Source: Pseudobutyrivibrio sp. (GTDB lineage: Bacteria > Bacillota > Clostridia > Lachnospirales > Lachnospiraceae). Taken from it: a stretch of DNA of 6,267 nucleotides. The stretch covers positions 1 through 6,267 of the forward strand of contig JAFYYE010000042.1 in NCBI GenBank assembly GCA_017557715.1. Direction: 5' to 3'. Of the stretch, positions 1-5,603 are shown piece after piece. The notes under the pieces are model-generated. The model ran no database searches, had not been told where the DNA came from, and saw only the letters and a list, made by a program, of their open reading frames with translations. Each line of letters begins with the position of its first letter. Position 1 is the stretch's first letter. A program made the position numbers and the translations under genes.

Positions 1-406
1 GGGAGAGGTTGTTGAAGTTAGCGAGGGTTACGCAAGAAACATGCTTTTCAAGAAAAAGCTTGGAAAAGAGGCTACAAACGCAGCTCTTAACGACTTAAAG
101 CTTCAAAATAAACATGATGAAAAGGTTGCTCAGGAAAATCTTGAAGCAGCTCAGGCTTTTGCAAAGGAAATGGAAGAGTGGAAGGTAGAAACTTCTATCA
201 AAACTGGCGAAGGCGGAAGAACATTCGGTTCAGTTTCTACTAAGGAAATTGCTGAAGCAGCTAAAAAGCAGTATGGAAAAGAAATCGACAAGAAGAAGAT
301 TGTACTTGAAGATCCAATCAGAGCTCTTGGTACCTATGAAGTAAAGGTTAAGCTTCATCCACAGGTTACAGCAACTCTTAGAGTTCATGTTTCAGAAGGA
401 AAATAA
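1..406 (+). CDS. rplI: 50S ribosomal protein L9, 5'-truncated by the window edge
   Basis: L9 binds 23S rRNA near the base of the L1 stalk and helps maintain translational fidelity. The first full codon in frame is at position 2, and the reading frame is open to the edge, so the gene starts upstream. The fragment has 134 residues; L9 is usually about 148-150, so only about 15 N-terminal residues are missing. The N-terminal RNA-binding domain is seen as GEVVEVSEGYARN followed by MLF. A long charged connecting helix follows, then the C-terminal domain with GGRTFGSVSTKEIAEA and the ending VKLHPQVTATLRVHV, both typical of the family. The usual PKG after the YLF/YLI segment is replaced by KKK, a small divergence. 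The ATG at 41 is an internal methionine, not the start. dnaB follows after 18 bases, so the two are probably cotranscribed, as is common in Firmicutes. Confidence 0.96.
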   Translation, partial: GEVVEVSEGYARNMLFKKKLGKEATNAALNDLKLQNKHDEKVAQENLEAAQAFAKEMEEWKVETSIKTGEGGRTFGSVSTKEIAEAAKKQYGKEIDKKKIVLEDPIRALGTYEVKVKLHPQVTATLRVHVSEGK

Positions 407-424
407 TAGGGGAAATAATTAGTT

Positions 425-1774
425 ATGGATGACGTTATTCACAGACAAATGCCGAATTCTCTCGAGGCTGAGCAGTCTGTCATTGGTTCTATGATTGTAG
501 ATAGAGACACCATTGTAGAATGCTCAGAGCTGTTACTAAAAGATGATTTTTATCATCAGCAGTACGGGATATTATTTGAGGCTATAGTTGAGCTTTATAA
601 TGCGGGAGAGCCTGTTGATGAGGTAACTCTTCAGAATAAGCTCAAGGAGAAGGGGGTATCACCAGAGATAGCATCTCTTGAATATATTCAGGAATTGGTT
701 CTTGGTGTACCTACAACAGTTAATGCTAAAAGTTACGCCAATATTGTAAAAGATAAGGCGTTGCTTAGAAACATTATTAAGGTTAATCAGAATATTGAGA
801 ATATGTGCTTCGAAGGTACTGAAGAAGTTGATACTATTCTTAATCAGACAGAAAAGGATATCTTTTCTTTGGTGCAGAATAGGGGTGAAACTGATTATGT
901 ACCAATCAAGCAGGTAGTAATGAACGCTATCGCAAAGATTGATCAGGCTTCAAAGCAGAAGGGCGCTGTTACAGGTATTCCTACAGGATTTATTGATTTG
1001 GACAGACAGACAGCAGGTCTGCAGCCTTCCGATCTTATTCTTATTGCGGCTCGTCCATCAATGGGTAAGACTGCTTTTGTACTTAACCTTGCCCAGCATA
1101 TCACACTTAGAGAAAATCTTTGTGCAGCAATATTCTCGTTGGAAATGTCAAAGGAGCAGCTGGTAAACCGTCTTTTCGCTCTTGAATCAAGAGTAGATGC
1201 GCAGAAGCTCCGTACAGGTAATTTGCAGGAAGCTGATTGGGAGAACCTTATTGAAGGTGCAGGAAAAATCGGTAATTCAAAGCTTATTATCGATGATACT
1301 CCTGGTATTTCAATTAGCCAGATGCGTAGTAAGTGTCGTAAATATAAGATGGAGTTTGGACTTTCTATCATCATCATCGACTACTTACAGTTGATGTCAG
1401 GCTCAGGAAAATCAGAGAGTAGACAACAGGAAATCTCAGATATTTCTCGATCTCTGAAGGCTTTGGCCAGAGAGCTGAATGTACCAGTTATTGCACTGTC
1501 ACAGCTTTCGCGAGCTGTTGAGCAGCGTCCTGATCACAGACCAATGCTTTCCGATCTTCGTGAATCGGGAGCTATCGAGCAGGATGCGGACGTGGTTATG
1601 TTCATTTACCGTGATGATTACTATAACCACGATACAGAGCTTAAGGGTGTTTCAGAAATTATTGTTGCTAAGCAGCGTAACGGTCCTATTGGAACAATAG
1701 AGCTTACATGGCTTCCAGAATACACTCGTTTTGCAAATAGAGATAGAAGTCAATATTCAAATAGAGAAGAATAA
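425..1774 (+). CDS. dnaB: Replicative DNA helicase DnaB
   Basis: DnaB is the hexameric 5'-3' helicase that unwinds DNA at the replication fork and recruits primase. The product has 449 residues, the normal length. The N-terminal helical domain (about residues 8-110) begins MPNSLEAEQSVIGSM, matching the family signature. The linker (about 110-180) is followed by the RecA-like ATPase domain: Walker A ARPSMGKT at 209-216, the ELEMS-type motif FSLEMSKEQL at 237-246, Walker B IIIIDYLQLM at 315-324, the ALSQLSRAVEQRPDHRP segment at 357-373, SDLRESGAIEQDAD at 376-389, and KQRNGPIG at 416-423 carrying the likely arginine finger. All expected catalytic residues are present. AGGGGA at 408-413 lies 11 bases before the ATG and supports this start. 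It appears cotranscribed with rplI. Nothing suggests an intein or truncation. Confidence 0.98.
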   Translation: MDDVIHRQMPNSLEAEQSVIGSMIVDRDTIVECSELLLKDDFYHQQYGILFEAIVELYNAGEPVDEVTLQNKLKEKGVSPEIASLEYIQELVLGVPTTVNAKSYANIVKDKALLRNIIKVNQNIENMCFEGTEEVDTILNQTEKDIFSLVQNRGETDYVPIKQVVMNAIAKIDQASKQKGAVTGIPTGFIDLDRQTAGLQPSDLILIAARPSMGKTAFVLNLAQHITLRENLCAAIFSLEMSKEQLVNRLFALESRVDAQKLRTGNLQEADWENLIEGAGKIGNSKLIIDDTPGISISQMRSKCRKYKMEFGLSIIIIDYLQLMSGSGKSESRQQEISDISRSLKALARELNVPVIALSQLSRAVEQRPDHRPMLSDLRESGAIEQDADVVMFIYRDDYYNHDTELKGVSEIIVAKQRNGPIGTIELTWLPEYTRFANRDRSQYSNREE

Positions 1775-1870
1775 AAGCTAGTTACACATACAATCCTTAC
1801 TATTGCTCCGTCGAGCTGAAGAAAGTTCTCCTTGAGTAATAGTAAGAGATTGTCTGCTACTAGCTTTTTT
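1773..1870 (+). terminator. Long bipartite hairpin with U-tract after dnaB (terminator or small structured RNA)
   Basis: The outer stem pairs AAAAGCTAGT (1773-1782) with ACTAGCTTTT (1859-1868) and runs into TTTTTTATTATTT. Inside it, ACAATC (1790-1795) pairs with GATTGT (1848-1853), and CTTACTATTGCTC (1796-1808) pairs with GAGTAATAGTAAG (1834-1846). That gives 19 pairs interrupted by one bulged A (1847), with a 25-base apical loop (1809-1833). The only non-Watson-Crick pair is G1805 with U1837. This is a wobble pair in plus-strand RNA but a C-A mismatch on the other strand, so the RNA is more likely made from the plus strand. The simplest role is termination of the rplI-dnaB transcript. At 98 bases it is far larger than a usual intrinsic terminator, so a 3'-UTR-derived small RNA is possible. 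I do not recognise it as a known RNA family. Confidence 0.65.
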
Positions 1871-1883
1871 ATTATTTATAAAT

Positions 1884-1913
1884 AAAAAAAGAGTGCCACA
1901 TAAGTGACACTCT
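1884..1913 (-). terminator. Intrinsic terminator of the ferredoxin gene
   Basis: Read on the minus strand, AGAGTGTCAC and GTGGCACTCT form a 10-bp stem (one G-U pair) with a TTAT loop, followed directly by seven T residues. It begins 18 bases past the ferredoxin stop codon. The plus-strand reading is followed by AAAAATC rather than T residues, so it acts on the minus strand. Confidence 0.9.
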
Positions 1914-1931
1914 AAAAATCGTCTTATACGA

Positions 1932-2102
1932 TTAGCCCTGTGAAATAGCACCTGTTGGGCAAACACCTGCGCATGTACCACACTCAACACAAGCACCAGC
2001 ATCAATCTGGAACTGTGAATCGCCCTGAGAGATAGCTCCTACTGGACACTCTGGCTCGCATGTTCCACAAGATACGCATGAATCAGAAATTACATATGCC
2101 AT
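1932..2102 (-). CDS. Clostridial-type 2[4Fe-4S] ferredoxin
   Basis: This is a small soluble electron carrier of 56 residues, the usual size of clostridial bacterioferredoxins. Two CxxCxxCxxxCP motifs are intact: C9, C12, C15, C19-P20 and C38, C41, C44, C48-P49, which should bind two [4Fe-4S] clusters. The two halves are internally repeated (PVGAISQG and PTGAISQG), as expected from the ancestral duplication. In anaerobic Clostridia such ferredoxins carry electrons for pyruvate:ferredoxin oxidoreductase, hydrogenase, Rnf and electron-bifurcating complexes; which partners apply here cannot be seen. The start MAYVISDSC is set by AAGGAGGA (plus-strand 2111-2118) eight bases upstream; a methionine ten codons earlier lies before that site and is rejected. 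The gene stands alone, with its own promoter (2165-2193) and terminator (1884-1913), so it is monocistronic. Confidence 0.97.
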   Translation of the reverse strand: MAYVISDSCVSCGTCEPECPVGAISQGDSQFQIDAGACVECGTCAGVCPTGAISQG

Positions 2103-2154
2103 AATTAAAATCCTCCTTAAAATTCTAATCAATAAAAATTATCAATTAGTCAAC

Positions 2155-2193
2155 TGATGAGTACATCATACAACTAAATTGTGTCTAAATCAA
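2155..2193 (-). promoter_or_regulatory. Sigma-A-like promoter of the ferredoxin gene, with overlapping inverted repeat
   Basis: On the minus strand, TTGATT (plus 2188-2193) and TATGAT (plus 2165-2170) are separated by exactly 17 bases, which predicts a leader of about 55 bases. A perfect 5-bp inverted repeat, TGATG-4 bases-CATCA (plus 2155-2168), overlaps the -10 element and likely start site and could be an operator. A weaker second candidate lies upstream: an extended TGGTATTAT -10 with a poor -35. Confidence 0.65.
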
Positions 2194-2289
2194 GGACAAA
2201 ATTGTATTTTTAATAATACCAATAAAATCAAGCTGTCAGAGAGTTTCATTTAACTAACCACTGTTGATTTTGGCTAACGATAGTACAAA

Positions 2290-2301
2290 TTGTGTACACA
2301 A
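2290..2301. promoter_or_regulatory. Perfect 12-bp palindrome, possible operator
   Basis: TTGTGTACACAA reads identically on both strands. It lies about 95 bases upstream of the DUF1858 -35 element and about 95 bases upstream of the ferredoxin -35. The half-site TTGTG recalls the outer half-sites of some redox regulators such as Rex, but the centre and spacing do not fit, so no regulator is assigned. Confidence 0.35.
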
Positions 2302-2393
2302 ATCTAAATAAACAAACAATAGTTAGTGCGGTTAAATTATATGTATTGTGCGTAATAAAATTGCATAATATTACCAACAAGGTTGCTAGGTGA

Positions 2394-2422
2394 TTGCGAA
2401 AAATCATGAAGCGTGGTATTAT
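2394..2422 (+). promoter_or_regulatory. Extended -10 promoter of the DUF1858 gene
   Basis: TTGCGA (2394-2399) and TATTAT (2417-2422) are 17 bases apart, and the -10 is preceded by TGG, forming an extended TGnTATTAT. The predicted start near 2429 leaves a short leader of about 28 bases that includes the AAGGAAGG ribosome binding site. Confidence 0.75.
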
Positions 2423-2456
2423 TTGTAAGAATTTTTATGAAAGGAAGGACTGAAAA

Positions 2457-2663
2457 ATGGCAAGAGTTTCTAAGGCTACTATGATTGGCGAGCTTCTTCA
2501 GATTGATGCTGATGTAGCTCCTATTTTACTTAATATCGGCATGCACTGTCTCGGATGCCCATCATCTCAGATGGAGACAATCGAGGAGGCAGCTATGGTA
2601 CACGGTATCGATGCTGATGACCTTGTAGAGGAAATCAATACATTCCTTGATTCAAAGGCATAA
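2457..2663 (+). CDS. DUF1858 domain protein (hybrid-cluster-associated redox disulfide domain type)
   Basis: The 68-residue protein consists of one DUF1858 domain. The signature is near the middle: LLNIGMHCLGCPSSQMETIE, with C31 and C34 forming CxxC before a proline, followed by an acidic helix (EEAAMVHGIDADDLVEEI). Small proteins of this family are often found beside, or fused to, hybrid cluster protein and other redox enzymes, and the CxxC is thought to be redox active; the biochemical role is not established. No hybrid cluster gene is in the window. The start is supported by AAGGAAGG at 2441-2448, eight bases before the ATG. The gene has its own promoter (2394-2422), and its stop codon lies inside the terminator stem. 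The divergent ferredoxin is another small redox protein, but a functional link is only inferred. Confidence 0.9.
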   Translation: MARVSKATMIGELLQIDADVAPILLNIGMHCLGCPSSQMETIEEAAMVHGIDADDLVEEINTFLDSKA

Positions 2664-2702
2664 AAAAATGACCTGCACAAGCAGGTCATTTTTTTATGCC
2701 TT
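2655..2702. terminator. Bidirectional terminator, perfect 22-bp inverted repeat
   Basis: Positions 2655-2676 and 2681-2702 are perfect reverse complements around an ACAA loop. The core TGACCTGC/GCAGGTCA (2669-2676, 2681-2688) is flanked by seven A on one side and seven T on the other, so it should terminate transcription in both directions. It serves the DUF1858 gene (+) and the convergent mecA-like gene (-, stop at 2704). The left arm includes the last sense codons and stop codon of the DUF1858 gene. Confidence 0.93.
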
Positions 2703-2703
2703 C

Positions 2704-3453
2704 TTAAATTTGAGCAAGCTGCTGAATAGCATTTCCGACAACCATCGTCTCATAGTGCTCTGACATGTATGCATCAGTACCTACTACAAAGTTCTGTTGA
2801 TCACTATATTCAGATAAGATATTGCAAACTTTGTTATAGTTTTCTGCACTGTCATCTGATTTGCTAACTACTAAGTAATATTTATCATCAAATGGACTCT
2901 TATAAAGAGAATTTTTTCCTTTGTAGAATGTTGCAAGCACGCCAGAAAGCTTAAGTACATCTTCAAGATTATCGAATACGAACATCTTTGTGATGTCAAC
3001 TGGTAATCCCTTAGCAGCTGCCTTTTCAGGTGATGCTGCGATGGCTTCCTGAGCCTTTGCAAGTAAGCTATTGAAGATATTCAGAATATCATCTGCTGCC
3101 GCTTCATTAAATGGCTTTGCAGGTGCATCTGACATATCCATATCATCATCGTCGAAATCGTCGTCGCTTTCAGAAAATCGAGAGAAACGAGTATCAAGCT
3201 CGTCTGGATTATCGACCTTTGTAACTAAAAGTACGATGGATTCTGATGAGAGCGGAATAGCTTCTATCATGAGCGGAATATCCTCCGCTTCGAAACCATA
3301 TTGGTATGACGCCTGTTCCATAAGCTCTCTGAAAAGCTCGCGGGCTTTGGCCGAGCCATAAGCCAGCTCTGAAAGCTTAATGTGACGGCTAATTAAATCT
3401 TCTCTAGAAAGAGTGCATCTGATTTGGTTCTCGTTGATTTTTTCAATCTTCAT
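2704..3453 (-). CDS. mecA: MecA-family adaptor protein
   Basis: MecA-type adaptors deliver substrates to the ClpC AAA+ unfoldase for ClpP degradation; in Bacillus subtilis the substrate is the competence factor ComK. The product has 249 residues, somewhat longer than the B. subtilis protein. The N-terminal substrate-binding domain (about 1-83) begins MKIEKINENQIRCTLSREDL and includes ARELFRELMEQASYQYGF. A strongly acidic linker (about 95-109, rich in D) follows. The C-terminal domain (about 152-249) has MFVFDNLEDVLKLSGVL, NSLYKSPFDDKYYLVV and a closing MSEHYETMVVGNAIQQL, which matches the family's ClpC-binding half. GGGAGGTGA (plus 3458-3466) ends four bases before the ATG and fixes the start. 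The gene has its own promoter and the shared terminator at 2655-2702. The substrate is unknown here; a competence role should not be assumed. Confidence 0.9.
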   Translation of the reverse strand: MKIEKINENQIRCTLSREDLISRHIKLSELAYGSAKARELFRELMEQASYQYGFEAEDIPLMIEAIPLSSESIVLLVTKVDNPDELDTRFSRFSESDDDFDDDDMDMSDAPAKPFNEAAADDILNIFNSLLAKAQEAIAASPEKAAAKGLPVDITKMFVFDNLEDVLKLSGVLATFYKGKNSLYKSPFDDKYYLVVSKSDDSAENYNKVCNILSEYSDQQNFVVGTDAYMSEHYETMVVGNAIQQLAQI

Positions 3454-3503
3454 AAAATCACCTCCCGAATCGAAAAAGATGCTGTAACTTTTCTTGTTCG
3501 ACT

Positions 3504-3532
3504 ATTATATATATATTATATCGGAAAGTAAA
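3504..3532 (-). promoter_or_regulatory. Sigma-A-like promoter of mecA
   Basis: On the minus strand, TTTACT (plus 3527-3532) and a consensus TATAAT (plus 3504-3509) are 17 bases apart. A second TATAAT lies 11 bases upstream within the alternating AT run but has no good -35. The predicted leader is about 45 bases. Confidence 0.65.
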
Positions 3533-3619
3533 GGAAAGTTGCTATAAAAAATCGTGAGAAAAGTATAAAATTTTTCTTAAGAAAATATTACATAAAAATA
3601 ATAAATTTCAAAATAAGTA

Positions 3620-3648
3620 TTGCAATATAATTTTATCTGTGATATAAA
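3620..3648 (+). promoter_or_regulatory. Extended -10 promoter of the kinase/P-loop gene pair
   Basis: TTGCAA (3620-3625) and TATAAA (3643-3648) are 17 bases apart, and TGA immediately before the -10 gives an extended TGnTATAAA. Transcription should begin near 3655, giving a leader of about 39 bases that is almost filled by the hairpin at 3663-3684. The surrounding sequence is very AT-rich. Confidence 0.72.
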
Positions 3649-3662
3649 ATTATCCGCGAGAC

Positions 3663-3684
3663 GCTTTTTCCGAAAGGAAGGAGC
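3663..3684 (+). promoter_or_regulatory. Leader hairpin that buries the kinase ribosome binding site
   Basis: GCTTTTTCC (3663-3671) pairs with GGAAGGAGC (3676-3684) around a GAAA tetraloop of the stable GNRA type. The stem has nine pairs, two of them G-U. The run of five U (3665-3669) pairs with AAGGA of the Shine-Dalgarno sequence, an arrangement like that of fourU RNA thermometers. The ATG follows nine bases after the stem. The pairing is read directly from the sequence; a regulatory role is inferred, and constitutive low translation is an alternative. Confidence 0.55.
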
Positions 3685-3693
3685 TGGAAGTTT

Positions 3694-5013
3694 ATGATAC
3701 CAAAAGGTATTGAGGACAAGTACGAAGTTATTCGAATACTGCAAGAGTCAGCAGCTACCGCAGTTTTACTTGTTCGGTATAAACCTATAGGAGCATTAAG
3801 GGTTCTTAAGGCTATTCACAAGGCCAATCCTAATGCGTACAGCATCCTATACGAATCAAATCTTTTACAAGGGATAAAATCATCCCAAATACCCACAATT
3901 TTTGATGTAGAAGATACAGAAGAAATGTATTACTTGGTTGAAGAATATGTTGAAGGGATTTCTCTTCGAGAGTATTTATTGGAAACTAAGTTATCAATCG
4001 AAAAGCTTTTATATATAGCAATTGAGCTATGTAAAATTATTGAGACCTTACATACGGCAGGGAGTGAGCCTGTGCTATACAGGGATATGAAGCCTGAACA
4101 CGTTTTTATGGAAGGCGATGTAGTAAAGCTTATAGATTTTGGAATATCAATAAAAAAGTCGGAAGTTAAAGAGGCGAAGCCTCTTGGAACTAAGGGCTGG
4201 GCAGCACCGGAACAATTAAAAGGCGACTATCTTGATGAACGTTGTGATGTTTATGGTGTCGGCAAAGTTATTGAGTTTATGGTAGAAAACAGTTATGCGA
4301 AAGATGATTTTAGAATTAAACGAATTGCAGCTGTTGCAACTGAACCGGATATAGACAAGAGAGTAAGTTCTATTGTTGAATTGAAGGAAATGTTGGAAAA
4401 ACTGCAGGGAGAAAGAGTTAATAATAAAATCGGACAAAAGCGTCTTGATAAGAGAATCGCAGTTATGGGAGATTGTCATGCTGTAGGCACGACAAAAATA
4501 GCTATATCCTTATGTTGTTATTTCAATAAAAGAAAAACAGCATGTTATTACAAGGATATTGAAAAAGATACAGTACGAAAACTTTGGATAAATCTAAAGA
4601 ATGCAAGATTACATAAGGGTGTTTTATATCACGAACACTTCAGAGGTATCATGGAATATGGTGCAGCTGTTGAAAAGCATAACCCTCCAGAAGGTTTATA
4701 TGTAATTGACTGTGGATGTAATAAAGAAATCCCCATCGGGACTGACATAATTATTTATGTAATAGGTGGGGCATCTTGGCAATTGAATATGGATGATTTG
4801 CCGGAATGGATAAAGGATGATGGTGTATATGTAGTTGTCAATTTTGCCAATAGATTCTCTTGTGTACAAATGGCAAAGAAGATAGGTAAAAAGGTGTTTA
4901 AATATCCATTAGCTATAGATTTAGATATTTCAAAGGATGAAGAAAATGTTTTTTCAGCGATATTTAAAAATGAGAGCATTTCTATTGTTACACAACAAAA
5001 AGATAAGAAATAA
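3694..5013 (+). CDS. Atypical Ser/Thr protein kinase fused to a degenerate P-loop domain
   Basis: The 439-residue protein has two parts. Residues about 9-236 form a eukaryotic-type (Hanks) kinase: K39 in RVLKAI is the likely beta-3 lysine, E54 the helix C glutamate, Y129-R130-D131 the catalytic loop (YRDMKPEH), D148-F149-G150 the DFG, A171-P172-E173 the APE, and D185 in CDVYGVG. Two features are unusual: the glycine loop has no glycine (QESAATAV, 17-24), and the catalytic-loop asparagine is histidine (H136). Residues about 254-430 form a MinD/ParA/TadZ-like fold: RIAVMGDCHAVGTTKIAISL with a loop G259-x5-G265-T-T267 that lacks the usual GK[ST] lysine, and a Walker-B-like strand LYVIDCGC near D339. 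No membrane segment or PASTA repeat is visible, so it is probably cytoplasmic. The start has AAGGAAGGAG ten bases upstream. The next gene overlaps its end and encodes a related P-loop domain. Phosphorylation targets are unknown. Confidence 0.85.
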   Translation: MIPKGIEDKYEVIRILQESAATAVLLVRYKPIGALRVLKAIHKANPNAYSILYESNLLQGIKSSQIPTIFDVEDTEEMYYLVEEYVEGISLREYLLETKLSIEKLLYIAIELCKIIETLHTAGSEPVLYRDMKPEHVFMEGDVVKLIDFGISIKKSEVKEAKPLGTKGWAAPEQLKGDYLDERCDVYGVGKVIEFMVENSYAKDDFRIKRIAAVATEPDIDKRVSSIVELKEMLEKLQGERVNNKIGQKRLDKRIAVMGDCHAVGTTKIAISLCCYFNKRKTACYYKDIEKDTVRKLWINLKNARLHKGVLYHEHFRGIMEYGAAVEKHNPPEGLYVIDCGCNKEIPIGTDIIIYVIGGASWQLNMDDLPEWIKDDGVYVVVNFANRFSCVQMAKKIGKKVFKYPLAIDLDISKDEENVFSAIFKNESISIVTQQKDKK

Positions 5014-5593
5014 GAAACAAAATAGAAATAAAAAAATATGTGTGGTAGGTGTTTCTCCTAAATCAGGAGTTACTCATCTATGTTTGTGTCTTGCAAACTT
5101 TCTACATTCCGTAATGGGTCGAAATGTGATTTATATTGAATTGCGAAGGGATAGCGATTTATTAAATCTTGTGGGATTAAAGCAAGTGCGGATAGGTGAC
5201 ATTACAGGCTATAAATACATGGGTGTCAAATATGTATTAACAAATGATGTTAATATAGTTAGAAATTTGATGGCTAATGAAAAAGCCTGGATTGTAGTTG
5301 ATATGGAAGATTTAAATGAAGAAACACAAGCCGTATTTATGAACAGTGATAATAGAATTGTTATTGGATCTTTGAGTCCATGGTGTCAGAAGTTTTATTA
5401 CCAATTTATAGAAAATAATAAATTAATTATAAATGACACAGATCGAATAAATTATTTATTGACGAATAAAACGAAAAAGTTAAAAGATGCATTTATGCAT
5501 CATATTGGTAGTAAGCCGATAGATATGCCGATTATCAAGGATCCATTCTCATTAAAAGAAGAGGATTTTGAAAAAATAATTGAGTTTTTGTAG
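4937..5593 (+). CDS. Stand-alone degenerate P-loop protein, paralogue of the kinase C-terminal domain
   Basis: The frame encodes up to 218 residues. The globular domain starts at about residue 33 with KKICVVGVSPKSGVTHLCLC, a ParA/MinD/TadZ-like beta strand and loop G38-x5-G44-V-T46-H47 without the Walker A lysine. A Walker-B-like strand WIVVDMED (D122) follows, then RIVIGSLSPW and a C-terminal GSKPIDMPIIKDPFSLKEED. Each piece has a counterpart in residues 254-430 of the upstream kinase fusion, so I infer duplication. The start is uncertain: ATG 4937, ATG 4946 (AAAGG nine bases upstream, my preference) or ATG 4970. All lie inside the kinase gene in another frame, so residues 1-32 (very lysine-rich) may be partly untranslated, and translation is probably coupled. 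GC is about 31%, the lowest in the window. Nucleotide binding is doubtful. A TadZ-like role in pilus positioning is possible but no other pilus gene is visible. Confidence 0.78.
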   Translation: MKKMFFQRYLKMRAFLLLHNKKIRNKKQNRNKKICVVGVSPKSGVTHLCLCLANFLHSVMGRNVIYIELRRDSDLLNLVGLKQVRIGDITGYKYMGVKYVLTNDVNIVRNLMANEKAWIVVDMEDLNEETQAVFMNSDNRIVIGSLSPWCQKFYYQFIENNKLIINDTDRINYLLTNKTKKLKDAFMHHIGSKPIDMPIIKDPFSLKEEDFEKIIEFL

Positions 5594-5603
5594 GTAGCTG
5601 CAG

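Larger units (their letters stand above)
2103..2456. other. 354-base AT-rich divergent intergenic region
   Basis: No open frame with a ribosome binding site is visible here. The left edge carries the ferredoxin leader and promoter, and the right edge carries the DUF1858 promoter and leader. Between them (about 2200-2390) is AT-rich sequence with one clear feature, the 12-bp palindrome at 2290-2301. Loosely inverted sequence surrounds it: TTTAAC with CACTGTTG at 2249-2266 against CAAT with AGTTAGT and GGTTAAA at 2317-2336. The spacer is long for two small single genes, so it could hold regulatory sites shared by both. Confidence 0.6.

Noticed and set aside
939..1700. Several open frames inside dnaB on both strands
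   Set aside because: They overlap a fully intact DnaB, have no ribosome binding sites or recognisable domains, and look like frame shadows.
1778..2005. Minus-strand open frame running through the dnaB 3' hairpin into the ferredoxin gene
   Set aside because: It crosses a terminator and overlaps the ferredoxin in another frame, with no ribosome binding site and no family-like sequence.
2103..2132. Ten-codon upstream extension of the ferredoxin
   Set aside because: It would start upstream of, and read through, the strong AAGGAGGA site that serves the internal ATG; clostridial ferredoxins begin at MAY-type starts.
3071..3361. Plus-strand serine-rich open frame antisense to mecA
   Set aside because: The serine runs are the reverse of the acidic GAT/GAC-rich linker of mecA; no start signal is present.
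3572..3585. 14-bp palindrome TTTTCTTAAGAAAA between mecA and the kinase gene
   Set aside because: It lies in very AT-rich sequence where such palindromes arise easily, and it is not placed over either promoter core; noted but not called as an operator.
3694..5593. Toxin-antitoxin or phage-defence interpretation of the kinase/P-loop pair
   Set aside because: No nuclease, transmembrane effector or small antitoxin-like protein is visible, and the P-loop domains look like ParA/TadZ relatives; nothing specific supports defence.
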